The position numbers were made by a program, and so were the translations under genes. From Acinetobacter modestus (GTDB taxonomy: Bacteria; Pseudomonadota; Gammaproteobacteria; Pseudomonadales; Moraxellaceae): DNA of 64,000 bases. Shown here piece by piece: positions 20,123-28,638 of the stretch (positions are counted from its first letter, which is position 1; every line of letters begins with the position of its first letter). Under the pieces are notes generated by a model. It saw nothing but the letters and a program-made list of their open reading frames with translations. It did not search any database and was not told the DNA's origin. Where the stretch lies: positions 62,001-126,000 of the forward strand of contig NZ_BMDV01000006.1 in assembly GCF_014636095.1 (NCBI RefSeq). The letters are read 5' to 3'.

Positions 20123-22230
20123 TGTGGCATACTACAACATGGGCAATCCGATGCTTTTGGAGCATCATTGGATATTATTTTACTACCTTGCCATCGTTCA
20201 GAATATCTTGTTCTATATCTTGGCGACAAAATGCCATTAACATAATCAAGAACAATATCAGTTCCTAGTGCTGCTGCTGACATGCTTGCAGAAACAGAAT
20301 AAGGAGTGAAATCACTACATGCGGCATATGCATGAGTAGGTGTATTATTTTTTAAAGCATCATATTGCTCGAGGAAGACACTGCCTGCATTTTGTAAGCA
20401 ACTTCGACACGCAAAATTAGAGGCTGAGTCTTTTCTATTTGGCTCACTCAATAAACCTTGTACACATTCACCATTATCTCTGATCCACAAATGTATTAAA
20501 CATGGTTGAGGATAGTCTAAATTTAACCTCCATTCAGATAAAAGCTCACCTATGCTTGGTTTAGCTGTAGCATCAAAAATAATATCAGCCTCAGTTAAAT
20601 CAAAACCATTTACTTTTGTGCCTATGAACTGCTCAATGGAGTTTTTGAAAGTTTTAATATTAAGTTGCGGAAGATCATTTTGAAGTTGATCTTTCAGTGC
20701 TTCTACTTTAGGACGACCTATGTAATTTTTACCTAAGAAATGTCGACCAATATTATCTTCAGATAAATTATCAGGATCAATGAGGATTAGTTCTCCTGTT
20801 TCAGATCCTGCACCAAGCCTAGCTAAGTTATGCGCGAGGTATCCACCAATAGCACCAGTCCCCACTACAACAATAGTTCGACAAGATAGATTTTCTTGTT
20901 CCATTGCCTTTATATTCCTATTAAAAATGAATTCTGCAGTAGTATTAATTGTACTTGTAGGCACTAAACCAATCTGTGCTAATAAACTTGAAGATTGGAT
21001 ATTTTCTAAGTCACTAGTTACTCCCAATAAATTGATTTCTTTAGATAGAGCTTTGTAGCTTGAGAACTCTTTTAATGGTTTAGGGAGTACTAAACAAAAA
21101 GAAAGAGGGATACCATCTATAAGAAGACAGCAATAAAACTCTCTTTTAGCACATGTATCTGATTGCCTGAATAACTCATAAAATAAGTCTTTCCATAGTT
21201 TTAAAGATGATCTTTGCCACACACGTAACCAAAATATTAAGTCTATTAACCTAAGTATAGGTACATCTTGGCTGACGATATGATTTTTACTTTCATGGAC
21301 ATTTGCTTGATAATCAAAAATTCTTCTAGAAAAAATTGCTAAACTCGGTAAAGGTTTATTACTAGATGGAGAGTTTAAAACTAGAAAAAGAGTCTTTATC
21401 TTTTGGAAGGTATCCTTTTCTTTAATTTTCCATGGAACAAAACTTATAAAGGATTCGTACTTAATAGTTGAACTTTCTATTAAGTGTACATATGAATAGG
21501 CGCTTAACACGTAAATATTGAAATGTTGTAGTAAATTATTTTCTTCTTCTGTTAATTCATCAGGTAGTTGATTTATCCCACTTTTTTTCAAGTTATTATT
21601 AATTTTTTCAAATAGATTATCTAATTCAGTCCTTTTAGCATAATTAAAGTCAATTTCACTGAAATGCAGAATATCACTTAATTGTGCCCACATAATGTTC
21701 AAGTCTCTTCTGATATCCTCATCACGAGAACTTACATCAACTAGTGACTCATTAAATAACTTAATACATTGTTCTAAAATCCATTCAAATATAGCTATAG
21801 GATTGGTTCTTGGTAGAGAAATTTCATTATGTAGGCTGTAACAGCATTTTATGTAGTATTGCGAACTTTCTTCCTCAGTGGCTAAGGGGTTGTAAAAAGG
21901 CATAGGTAAAAAGTGAGCTAATCCAATTAATTGTTGGAGTTCACTGCAAAGAGGGCCCTTTATATATACTTCAGGAAGAGAAATAAAGTTCCAATCAATA
22001 ATTTGGATGATTATATCTACCTTAGCAATTTCATCATTTGGTAGAGGTATGTTTAATTCACCATGCCATGTATCGATGAATACAGGTTTAAATGTATCGG
22101 GAGAGATAGTAGATAAATGGATTGCGGAGGTCGGGCAAGGAAATAAAGAATGACAATAACCTTTAGAAGTTAGGTATGTACTAATGAGCTCTATTAGTTT
22201 AGTTCTTTGTTTTAATTGAGTTGGTAACAC
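20119..22230 (-). CDS. cap2: CBASS Cap2, E2-E1 fusion (ubiquitin-like transferase)
   Basis: A 703-residue protein starting at GTG 22230. The N-terminal ~160 residues look like an E2 domain with a candidate catalytic Cys in IKCCYS. The C-terminal part is a ThiF/E1 adenylation domain (VVVGTGAIGGYLAHNLARLGAG, seen over about 24 residues; LIDPDNLSEDNIGRH), with an E1 Cys probably in AACSDFTPY. CRSC and the final CPCC form a likely zinc site. In type II CBASS, Cap2 conjugates the C-terminus of the CD-NTase to targets and primes it for signalling. Confidence 0.92.
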   Translation of the reverse strand: MLPTQLKQRTKLIELISTYLTSKGYCHSLFPCPTSAIHLSTISPDTFKPVFIDTWHGELNIPLPNDEIAKVDIIIQIIDWNFISLPEVYIKGPLCSELQQLIGLAHFLPMPFYNPLATEEESSQYYIKCCYSLHNEISLPRTNPIAIFEWILEQCIKLFNESLVDVSSRDEDIRRDLNIMWAQLSDILHFSEIDFNYAKRTELDNLFEKINNNLKKSGINQLPDELTEEENNLLQHFNIYVLSAYSYVHLIESSTIKYESFISFVPWKIKEKDTFQKIKTLFLVLNSPSSNKPLPSLAIFSRRIFDYQANVHESKNHIVSQDVPILRLIDLIFWLRVWQRSSLKLWKDLFYELFRQSDTCAKREFYCCLLIDGIPLSFCLVLPKPLKEFSSYKALSKEINLLGVTSDLENIQSSSLLAQIGLVPTSTINTTAEFIFNRNIKAMEQENLSCRTIVVVGTGAIGGYLAHNLARLGAGSETGELILIDPDNLSEDNIGRHFLGKNYIGRPKVEALKDQLQNDLPQLNIKTFKNSIEQFIGTKVNGFDLTEADIIFDATAKPSIGELLSEWRLNLDYPQPCLIHLWIRDNGECVQGLLSEPNRKDSASNFACRSCLQNAGSVFLEQYDALKNNTPTHAYAACSDFTPYSVSASMSAAALGTDIVLDYVNGILSPRYRTRYSERWQGSKIISNDAPKASDCPCCSMPQ

Positions 22231-22290
22231 GACTACTCCAGTAAAACTATCTGCTACATATCCATGTAGCAGATAAGGGTCTATATATAA

Positions 22291-23541
22291 TTAACCACTA
22301 GATTGAGATTTTAGTTTCACTGAACTATCGCGACGAATAGAAGGCGTCTGAAGAATATTGGAAATACTATCTTCAGAGTTCTGATTATCATTTCTTACTA
22401 GAGAAGTATCAGTAGGAATACGATTACCAAAACTAGCCGTTAAATATGCCAGAGAAGTAGATGGGCTTATTACACCCTGTTGGAGGGCTTGCATAATATT
22501 CTTATGAAGAATTCTTGCAGCCTGTGCATTCTCAAGTCTTTGAGATGCATTTGCTCTATTAAAATCTTCTGTTTCATGATCTTCCATATCTTCTACAAAG
22601 ATATTATTTGCCAGAATAGTATCAAGATTTGAAGTTACTATAGATAATGCAAGATCATCACGTCCTGGGACATAAGTATAACTTTTAACTGCAGCAATCA
22701 TTAAAACAATAGATGTTGGTCCTTTTTCTTCCCATTGTTGATCTCTCCATCCTTTAAGATAGCGGGCAATATAACGTAGCTGCCGACCTGCATTTGGGTA
22801 TTTTTGGCATTGTTTTTTAAACCAATTACGTACTTTCTCACAATCAGAAGGGAACCAACTACCATCATCTTTAGCCATATGAATCATATCAATTGACTCT
22901 AAGTCTATCGGAGATTCGTTTTCAGAAATCTCTTCAAATAAAGCTGTGTCATAAGATTCCATTGAAGCTTTATAACTTTCAAATCTTTCTTGTAAAGACC
23001 CTTGAGCCTTTTGCATTGAGTCAGTTACTAATTGATGCTGGCTTTCTAGATGATTAAACATCTCATTGGGAACTGCATATAACGGAACATCCATATGTGC
23101 AAATTGAGCTACTCCACTAATGCGAATACAACTAGGTTTTTGCTCAACCTTCCAACCGTTATTCTCTTGAGAAAGATCCTTTAATGCATCATATGCCGTC
23201 TGAATATATCTTTTTGCTTCATCTGAGGAATTTGGTGTTTCATTTTCATTAAGAGTAAAGACGCTAACAGGAAGATAAGCACCGTAATCTAAATCAAGTT
23301 CTTGCCCTTTCTGTGGTTGAGCAGGGAGATTACAAGTTCCATAAGCAAAGGAGCCTTGTACACGAAATTTTGGTTTAATCCCGTATTCTTCTATCAGAGC
23401 TTGCTCCATTTTTTTTCTAACCTTTATCTGGCATGCTTTCAGCCTGTCAACAAGATTTGGAGGGGGTAATAATTTGGTAGCATACCCATCAGTAGTATCT
23501 TGATAAACTAAGTGTAGATTTGCAGATCGTTGATTTACCAT
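22291..23541 (-). CDS. CBASS cyclic-nucleotide synthase, DncV-like CD-NTase
   Basis: A 416-residue nucleotidyltransferase resembling Vibrio DncV along its whole length. The active site is visible: GSFAYGT (Gly63-Ser64), ELDLDYG (Asp83, Asp85) and HMDVPLYAVP (third Asp, 151), followed by the DncV-type segment RYLKGWRDQQW. It should make a cyclic dinucleotide such as cGAMP upon phage infection; the exact product is unknown. The protein ends in Gly (QSSG), as needed for conjugation by Cap2. Confidence 0.92.
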   Translation of the reverse strand: MVNQRSANLHLVYQDTTDGYATKLLPPPNLVDRLKACQIKVRKKMEQALIEEYGIKPKFRVQGSFAYGTCNLPAQPQKGQELDLDYGAYLPVSVFTLNENETPNSSDEAKRYIQTAYDALKDLSQENNGWKVEQKPSCIRISGVAQFAHMDVPLYAVPNEMFNHLESQHQLVTDSMQKAQGSLQERFESYKASMESYDTALFEEISENESPIDLESIDMIHMAKDDGSWFPSDCEKVRNWFKKQCQKYPNAGRQLRYIARYLKGWRDQQWEEKGPTSIVLMIAAVKSYTYVPGRDDLALSIVTSNLDTILANNIFVEDMEDHETEDFNRANASQRLENAQAARILHKNIMQALQQGVISPSTSLAYLTASFGNRIPTDTSLVRNDNQNSEDSISNILQTPSIRRDSSVKLKSQSSG

Positions 23542-23543
23542 TG

Positions 23544-24587
23544 TTAATTATCTCCCGAACTTTCAGTATTTTTATAAGGTCCATGAAACCATTCAGGTTG
23601 AGGTGCCAAATGTTTCATCATTAATTCAATTTTAGGATCTGAAACCGCTTTTTTAGATGAGGCATGTGCATTACCTATTAACGTTCGTTGTGCAGCAGAG
23701 TTAACTTGATCTAGAGCAACATATTTAGCCCCACTTTCCGTTAATAACTCATCTATGACATAGGCCATACCCTTATGTAAGTCCAGTCGATGTTCGGCTA
23801 TTTGCCTCATTAATAATTGTTGACTAGATAAAGTTAAATCTATGATATTTTTCACCCCCTTAGGGATGTTGTAATTAGATTCAGCCCAATCAATCATTCC
23901 ACCTTCATTACTAGTAGAATCATTAACTGTTCTTTTAGAGGATAATGTTCCAATTGACAAAAGCCTAATTGAACAAAGACCAACATTAAAATAATTGTCT
24001 GCTTCATGTAGCCCAATAATTGAAGGATCATTCGCACATAATCCTCCATCAACAAATTGTTGATCTTGATAGATATGTCTAGGGAAATAAGTAGGTGCCG
24101 CTGATGTTGCTAAAGCAACATCTACTAAAGACATTGTCCAGTCTCTTTTGAATTTCCAATGATGAGGGGTTTTAAATACAACAGGTTTACCTTCAGTGTA
24201 ATTAATTGAAGGGATGATTACAGGATGAAGAGCATCTGCAAGAATTTTATTGCCAAACAAATGATCATTTTGTAAAAGAGTCTTTAAGCCATCAGCAGTA
24301 TAAGGTGATTTACGGATACCAAATAATCTTTTAAAAAAAGAACGTTTTTTAAAGATTTCATGACCATGTTTCACAAACAGTTCCACTACATCTTTCATTG
24401 GGATTTCAAGTGAAACAGCTAAGGCAATGATTCCTCCTACAGATGTACCTGTAATCAAATCGAAGTGTCGGCCTATTGGTGTACCAAATTGTTCTTCTAG
24501 GTCAGCAAGAACTTGTGCTGTATATAATCCTCGGTAGCCACCACCAGATAACGCTAAAATTTGAAACGGCTTAGTTTCTATACTCAT
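23544..24587 (-). CDS. capV: CBASS effector CapV, patatin-like phospholipase
   Basis: A 347-residue patatin-family phospholipase. It has the oxyanion motif GGGYRG (15-20), the nucleophile GTSVGG with Ser49, and the catalytic Asp180 in DGG. CapV is switched on by the cyclic dinucleotide and degrades the inner membrane, killing the infected cell. It is the first gene of the CBASS operon, 2 bp ahead of the CD-NTase. The gene order matches the Vibrio cholerae capV-dncV-cap2-cap3 arrangement. Confidence 0.93.
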   Translation of the reverse strand: MSIETKPFQILALSGGGYRGLYTAQVLADLEEQFGTPIGRHFDLITGTSVGGIIALAVSLEIPMKDVVELFVKHGHEIFKKRSFFKRLFGIRKSPYTADGLKTLLQNDHLFGNKILADALHPVIIPSINYTEGKPVVFKTPHHWKFKRDWTMSLVDVALATSAAPTYFPRHIYQDQQFVDGGLCANDPSIIGLHEADNYFNVGLCSIRLLSIGTLSSKRTVNDSTSNEGGMIDWAESNYNIPKGVKNIIDLTLSSQQLLMRQIAEHRLDLHKGMAYVIDELLTESGAKYVALDQVNSAAQRTLIGNAHASSKKAVSDPKIELMMKHLAPQPEWFHGPYKNTESSGDN

Positions 24588-24880
24588 TTTATGTCCGCAA
24601 TTTAATTATGCTATTCCTAACAGTGGCTTACTTATAATTTTATAAAATAAAGCCTACCGCATTTTTTTATGATGTGGAGTTTTTTTGTATGATTTCAAGT
24701 CATTTATTATAAAAAAACGATTTTTTATGTCAGGAGAGAGTAAAGAAAAATATAGTGTAAGAAAGACGATGCCCTAAAACCTTTCAGATGTACTGAGTGA
24801 TTTGTTATTGAAACAATAGTAATCGATAGTTCTCTTAAAAAGTTAGATATGATTAATCAATGTTCTGAAAAACAGTGGTA
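24588..24880. other. Upstream region of the CBASS operon
   Basis: About 290 bp, very AT-rich, with T/A runs near 24650-24730. It presumably carries the CBASS promoter and the end of the small regulator transcript. I see no convincing gene or clear operator in it. Confidence 0.5.
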
Positions 24881-25087
24881 TCAAGGGAGTAAGTCTTTTG
24901 CTGATATCTCTAGAGCATTTGAAATTTCATAAAGCTTTTCAACAGTTAAGTTAACTTCACCACGTTCTATACGTCCCATATAGCTACGATCAATCCCACA
25001 TTGAAGTGCAAGAGATTCTTGAGTGATTTTTTGTTGTGTTCGTCTAGTGCGTATTAATTGACCAATTACTACTGATAATTCTGACAT
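24881..25087 (-). CDS. Small XRE-family regulator (controller-protein like)
   Basis: A 68-residue protein consisting almost only of a Cro/C1-type helix-turn-helix: QESLALQCGIDRSYMGRIERG is the HTH core. Its size and layout match controller (C) proteins of restriction-modification systems. It reads toward the CBASS operon and is divergent from the 159-aa gene. An inverted repeat at 25127-25157 in the divergent promoter region is its likely operator. It may time expression of CBASS or of the neighbouring unknown gene. Confidence 0.88.
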   Translation of the reverse strand: MSELSVVIGQLIRTRRTQQKITQESLALQCGIDRSYMGRIERGEVNLTVEKLYEISNALEISAKDLLP

Positions 25088-25126
25088 TTGAAACTAATTG
25101 CTCAAAAAACAGAAATATCACCAATT

Positions 25127-25157
25127 GAGGACTATATATCCACGGATTATAATCCTC
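25127..25157. promoter_or_regulatory. Candidate operator for the XRE regulator
   Basis: GAGGACTATA (25127-25136) and TATAATCCTC (25148-25157) form an inverted repeat with 9 of 10 pairs and an 11-bp spacer; a perfect GGATTATAATCC lies inside at 25144-25155. It sits 39 bp from the XRE start and 23 bp from the start of the divergent gene. Confidence 0.6.
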
Positions 25158-25180
25158 TTTTATGGTTAGGCAGTTAAGTT

Positions 25181-25660
25181 GTGAAGAAAAACGTTAAATT
25201 ACCTCTGTATGATGAATTCTTAGAAATCTTTGATAACCATCAAATTAATAATTGGCGCGCAAGACACTTTTGGGAAAACATCAAACTTGAAAACTGTTAT
25301 AAGAATAAGCGTTACAAAAACCAGATGTATGCTGGTTTGAAAGTGCTTTTAGAATGTAAATATTTGGAAATTGATGAGGAAAAATCAACTAAAACCTCAT
25401 TCAGTTATAATGAAACTTCTCGCTTGAATGAACTGAGAGAACGACATAAAAAACAAAAACTGGAAAAAGTTTTTAATTCTAAAAAAATAGAGTTATCAGA
25501 TCTAATAAAAGACAAAGAGAATAATATTAATTTTATAAAATCATTACTTAAAGATGATAAAACATTAGAAAAGTATTTTATTAAATACAAAAATAAAATT
25601 GAGATTGAAATTAAAAATATTAAATCAAACATTAATTTAATGGATGATTTTTTAAATTAA
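25181..25660 (+). CDS. Unknown Lys-rich protein, divergent from the XRE regulator
   Basis: A 159-residue protein starting at GTG. The first ~70 residues (PLYDEFLEIFDNHQINNWRA, KNQMYAGLKVLLECKYLEID) look like a small winged-helix or alpha-helical domain. The remainder is a highly charged Lys/Glu-rich helix, probably a coiled coil. No known catalytic motif is visible. Shared control with the XRE gene suggests a regulated component, perhaps a regulator or part of a defence module. Confidence 0.6.
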   Translation: MKKNVKLPLYDEFLEIFDNHQINNWRARHFWENIKLENCYKNKRYKNQMYAGLKVLLECKYLEIDEEKSTKTSFSYNETSRLNELRERHKKQKLEKVFNSKKIELSDLIKDKENNINFIKSLLKDDKTLEKYFIKYKNKIEIEIKNIKSNINLMDDFLN

Positions 25661-25745
25661 AAGATTCAATAATATAATGAAATCATAATATTAAATTAAT
25701 ATTTTTACGCTTGACTAAATTAGAGTGTGTTGACATTTACTGTGC

Positions 25746-25801
25746 AAAAAAATAGCGAGAAAGTAAAATTCAATCGCCAAACCAAATCTACTTCTCGCTA
25801 T
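25746..25801 (-). terminator. Intrinsic terminator of the reverse-transcriptase unit
   Basis: On the minus strand ATAGCGAGAAGTA (25801-25789) pairs with its complement at 25765-25752, with one bulge and a ~23-nt loop. It is followed by seven T (A-run at 25746-25752 on the plus strand). It lies 129 bp after the reverse-transcriptase stop and closes that transcript. Confidence 0.75.
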
Positions 25802-25929
25802 GCCTTGTACAATCCTGACTGCATATTCTTATCTAATTGATCACTCATTGGTATAGTAACTTGGACAATAGTTCTTATTTTACTTGGACATCTTTAAAAC
25901 TGATTACTCGGAATTTAAGTATGACTCAT

Positions 25930-27330
25930 TTACTTTTTTAGCTCATCATGGATGCGCTTCCAATGATTGGATAGCTGTTTCTTAACTGATAGATCATTCA
26001 TCACTTCCGATGCTCTATATGTATAAGTTATAAAATTTCGTTGTTTACGAGCTAAATGGCTATACATTCGATAGATTTTTCTACGATAAGTTTTTGATTT
26101 ATTTCTTCGAGCTTTATTTTTCGATGCTCTAATTTTGGAAATTAAACGTCGATAATAATTTGATAGGCTAGATGACCTGATCAAAATTTCTTGACCATCA
26201 TATATAAAGCCAAGATATTGTAGAGGCTTGTCCACTTTAGTATCTATATCAATAGCTTGCAGCTTACCTGAAATACAAGTAAATTTTATTTTTTCAACCT
26301 TACTTGGATTTATCTTTAACTCCTTTCCTCCATGATTAAGCAATAGCTCTTCAAGCATTTTATAAACATCGCTCATTTGAATGTTCTGTGGAAAAACTAG
26401 AATAATATCATCGCAATAACGTCTATATATTCCACCCATATTATTCGCTAACTCACAACAATATTTGTCAAAGTCCAACATATAAATATTTGAAAGTATG
26501 GCGGACATAGGAGAACCTTGAGGAATTCCATATCTTTTCCCATCGATTTTATTTGGTTTCTGGATTAGGTATCTAACAACACCATCAGCATAAGTAACTT
26601 GTTTTTTTCGAATACTTCGAAAATCACCTAGGGCTTGGTAAGGCTTGCTAGTTTTTTTTCTCAAAGGATTTGGAGTTTTTTCATCTTTCTCTTTTCTTTT
26701 TGACTTATCGGGCCATCCTAAAGCAACCAGAGCTTCTTCTATATCTAAAAATGAGTAATTAGTTAAAGATTTAAAAACAATATAATGATCTTTAGATAAG
26801 CAAGGTACGCCATTAACACGCTGCCATTGTTCTTTCAGTATTCCATGATCTAAAGTATCAAAAAAGCTTGATAGATCAATTGTGAGTACATTACATTCTT
26901 TTATTTGACTGATCCAATCAAAAATCTCTTTAGCAAATTCAATGTTTGATTTACCCAATGGACGATAGGCTAATACTGAGTTTTGTAGAGGAGTATCTTT
27001 TATGAAATTTTCATATTTTTCAGTGAGAAGATGCGAATAATAGGCATAAATATAACCGTCTTGGTTAGCTGCATATCTTAAAGGTCGTTTTTTAGCAGCT
27101 CTACGACTTAAACCATTATGACTTTTAATTTTTCGTGTACGTTGTTCAAATCCGATAAAAGGTAAAAACCAATGTTTAACTACATTATCTGGCTGAGAAA
27201 CAAGAGAATAAGCGTCTTGAGCATCAAGTGGTGTATCAAAATGAATTCTTGATTTAGGGATTTTCTTATTCTGAACTCTTAGAATATGTTTTTTATCATA
27301 GATTTCATTTTTATATTTTTCAAAATTCAA
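25930..27330 (-). CDS. Defence-type reverse transcriptase (UG/DRT class)
   Basis: A 466-residue reverse transcriptase with start TTG 27330, preceded by AGGGA at a good distance. Palm motifs: VLTIDLSSFFDTLDH (Asp152), GIPQGSPMSAILSNIY (about 268-283) and the catalytic YCDD at 305-308. No endonuclease, maturase or other fused domain is visible, so it is not a group II intron protein. The RT alone behind a ~320-nt structured leader, inside a defence island, fits the DRT families that copy a neighbouring ncRNA. AYRPLGKSNIEFAKEIFDWI recalls the DRT2-like group, but the subclass must be tested. Confidence 0.85.
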   Translation of the reverse strand: MNFEKYKNEIYDKKHILRVQNKKIPKSRIHFDTPLDAQDAYSLVSQPDNVVKHWFLPFIGFEQRTRKIKSHNGLSRRAAKKRPLRYAANQDGYIYAYYSHLLTEKYENFIKDTPLQNSVLAYRPLGKSNIEFAKEIFDWISQIKECNVLTIDLSSFFDTLDHGILKEQWQRVNGVPCLSKDHYIVFKSLTNYSFLDIEEALVALGWPDKSKRKEKDEKTPNPLRKKTSKPYQALGDFRSIRKKQVTYADGVVRYLIQKPNKIDGKRYGIPQGSPMSAILSNIYMLDFDKYCCELANNMGGIYRRYCDDIILVFPQNIQMSDVYKMLEELLLNHGGKELKINPSKVEKIKFTCISGKLQAIDIDTKVDKPLQYLGFIYDGQEILIRSSSLSNYYRRLISKIRASKNKARRNKSKTYRRKIYRMYSHLARKQRNFITYTYRASEVMNDLSVKKQLSNHWKRIHDELKK

Positions 27331-27340
27331 TGCTAATCCC

Positions 27341-27655
27341 TATTTAGCAGATCCGTAAGGGCTTGTGTCGCGTCCCACGTTACGCCCTTACGGAGTCTTT
27401 AAACTTTGATCTGAAAATGTTCTTACTTCTTCAAATCCAGCACTAATTTTACCGAAAAACATCTTCGGATAACGCATTAACTTAATATGCTATACTATTG
27501 GAGCTAGTATGATGAACAACTGTGTACTGATACTATTGGAACAACTTACAACCTTGATGGTTCAGTTCTTTATTACAATATTTCTCAATAAACTGCTGGA
27601 CAGTTCAAACTGCATCCCTCTGCGAGCTGGATAATATCCACTCCAAAGGCATAGT
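27341..27655 (-). ncRNA. Structured non-coding RNA upstream of the reverse transcriptase
   Basis: About 315 nt with no minus-strand gene lie between a candidate promoter and the RT start. In the RNA sense there are several hairpins: CAGTT...AACTG around 27611-27600 and again around 27595-27563; ATACTA/TAGTAT near 27510-27492; CCGAA/TTCGG at 27468-27452; and an 11-bp stem TCCGTAAGGGC/GCCCTTACGGA spanning about 27394-27352, just before the RT. The 11-mer ATACTATTGGA (plus strand) occurs twice, at 27492 and 27530. Ends are estimated. Confidence 0.6.
27473..27634 (+). other. Stop-free frame antisense to the ncRNA, possible neo-like repeat unit
   Basis: Fifty-three codons without a stop on the strand opposite to the ncRNA, ending at TAA 27632. 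Inside it are an extended -10 (TGCTATACT, 27488-27496), GGAG (27500-27503) and ATGATG at 27509, so 41 residues rich in Leu, Ile and Phe are encoded (MMNNCVLILLEQL at the start). Short repeats lie at in-phase distances: TGC 27488/27611 and GAGCT 27501/27624 are 123 nt apart, GCAT 27474/27612 is 138 nt apart. A cDNA concatemer joined there would read through without a stop. This is not proposed as an ordinary gene. Confidence 0.35.
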
Positions 27656-27656
27656 G

Positions 27657-27685
27657 AATTTACACAAAAAATTTATTAAAATCAA
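27657..27685 (-). promoter_or_regulatory. Candidate promoter of the ncRNA-RT unit
   Basis: TTGATT (27685-27680), a 17-nt spacer and TAAATT (27662-27657) on the minus strand, placing the RNA start near 27650. The match is moderate and the DNA AT-rich. Confidence 0.35.
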
Positions 27686-27719
27686 TACATAATTTTATCA
27701 CTATCTTTTGAGAATACCA

Positions 27720-28634
27720 CTATCTCAACTCAATCTCTTTCTTAAACTTATTGTATTGATAACCCATGATCTGCCCATTTACTAGCAACTCAACGGCTTG
27801 CTGAATTACTTCTAAAGGTGCAATAAACCACTCTTTCGGTTGATGATTTTTACCATCTTTATCTGCGACCAATAAATCAAAGCAAGATTCACCAAAAAAG
27901 GCATGTAAGTAATATTCAAATTTTTGTGGATTAATATTGAAAGCTTGATATTCAGCAATGACTTCAACATCAGCCATCAAATAAGTCGGCTCTTTTTTTG
28001 CATTCGCAATACGTTTTTCAACAGTTGTCGTGGCGAAACCAATTTTGTAAAGATGATCGTATGATTGGATACGTGGATCTGTACTTTTAGATTTCAGAAT
28101 ATAAATATAACCTGTCGATGTATCATCTTCAGTGATACCGCCAAAATTAGTATAAAAGTTAGAGTTTTCTTGTTCGTTGGTCTCTGAAACAATGCGTCCA
28201 TCTTTATATAATGCTTTAGCCAATGAACGGTACAGCATGGTTGATTCAGTTCCATTCTCAAAGATAGTACGTGTTCGACCATCTTTACGAAAACGTTTAC
28301 CATCAACTGTTTTCGCTTCGGAAGTAAAATTAATATCTGCTAAATAAGCTAATAAGCCGTTTAAAACATAGTAATTACCTTCAACCAGTTGATAACCCTT
28401 ATCATTAAAGGGTAAGAGCTTACGTTTCCCTTCTCGAAGCTCTCTGTGAACATTTTTAAATAAATGCTCAAACTGATCAAAGTCCTTACAACGTTTACGT
28501 TTAGCAACTTCATCCGCTGCTGCACGTTGGACAAGCACATGCTTAATTTTAAAGATGTCACCATCTTTACCATCATCAAGCAAACCTAGATCATCATCGT
28601 TAAAAATATCTTCAAGTGATTTAATATCTGACAT
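27720..28634 (-). CDS. GIY-YIG nuclease family protein (T5orf172-like)
   Basis: I start this gene at the ATG 28634 (MSDIKSLEDIF), behind AGGATT, instead of 14 codons upstream; it has 304 residues. The N-terminus carries the acidic motif NDDDLGLL, shared with the neighbouring 95-aa protein. A linker and a middle domain follow, then a GIY-YIG nuclease domain in the C-terminal half: TGYIYILKS, LYKIGFATTTVEKRI and a late Glu-containing helix (FEYYLHAFF). It is probably the DNA-cutting subunit of the methyltransferase-helicase-nuclease locus, 4 bp after the 95-aa gene. Confidence 0.8.
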   Translation of the reverse strand: MSDIKSLEDIFNDDDLGLLDDGKDGDIFKIKHVLVQRAAADEVAKRKRCKDFDQFEHLFKNVHRELREGKRKLLPFNDKGYQLVEGNYYVLNGLLAYLADINFTSEAKTVDGKRFRKDGRTRTIFENGTESTMLYRSLAKALYKDGRIVSETNEQENSNFYTNFGGITEDDTSTGYIYILKSKSTDPRIQSYDHLYKIGFATTTVEKRIANAKKEPTYLMADVEVIAEYQAFNINPQKFEYYLHAFFGESCFDLLVADKDGKNHQPKEWFIAPLEVIQQAVELLVNGQIMGYQYNKFKKEIELR

Positions 28635-28638
28635 ATCT

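Noticed and set aside
24849-24932. Short plus-strand frame over the XRE gene
   Set aside because: Antisense to a clear helix-turn-helix gene, 27 codons, no ribosome binding site.
25725-25925. Possible insertion-sequence remnant after the 159-aa gene
   Set aside because: The hairpin with a T-run is explained as a terminator; no transposase-like frame is visible.
27509-27634. A conventional 41-codon gene in the RT leader
   Set aside because: No matching context as an ordinary gene; it lies wholly inside the structured leader on the opposite strand. Kept only as a neo-like hypothesis.
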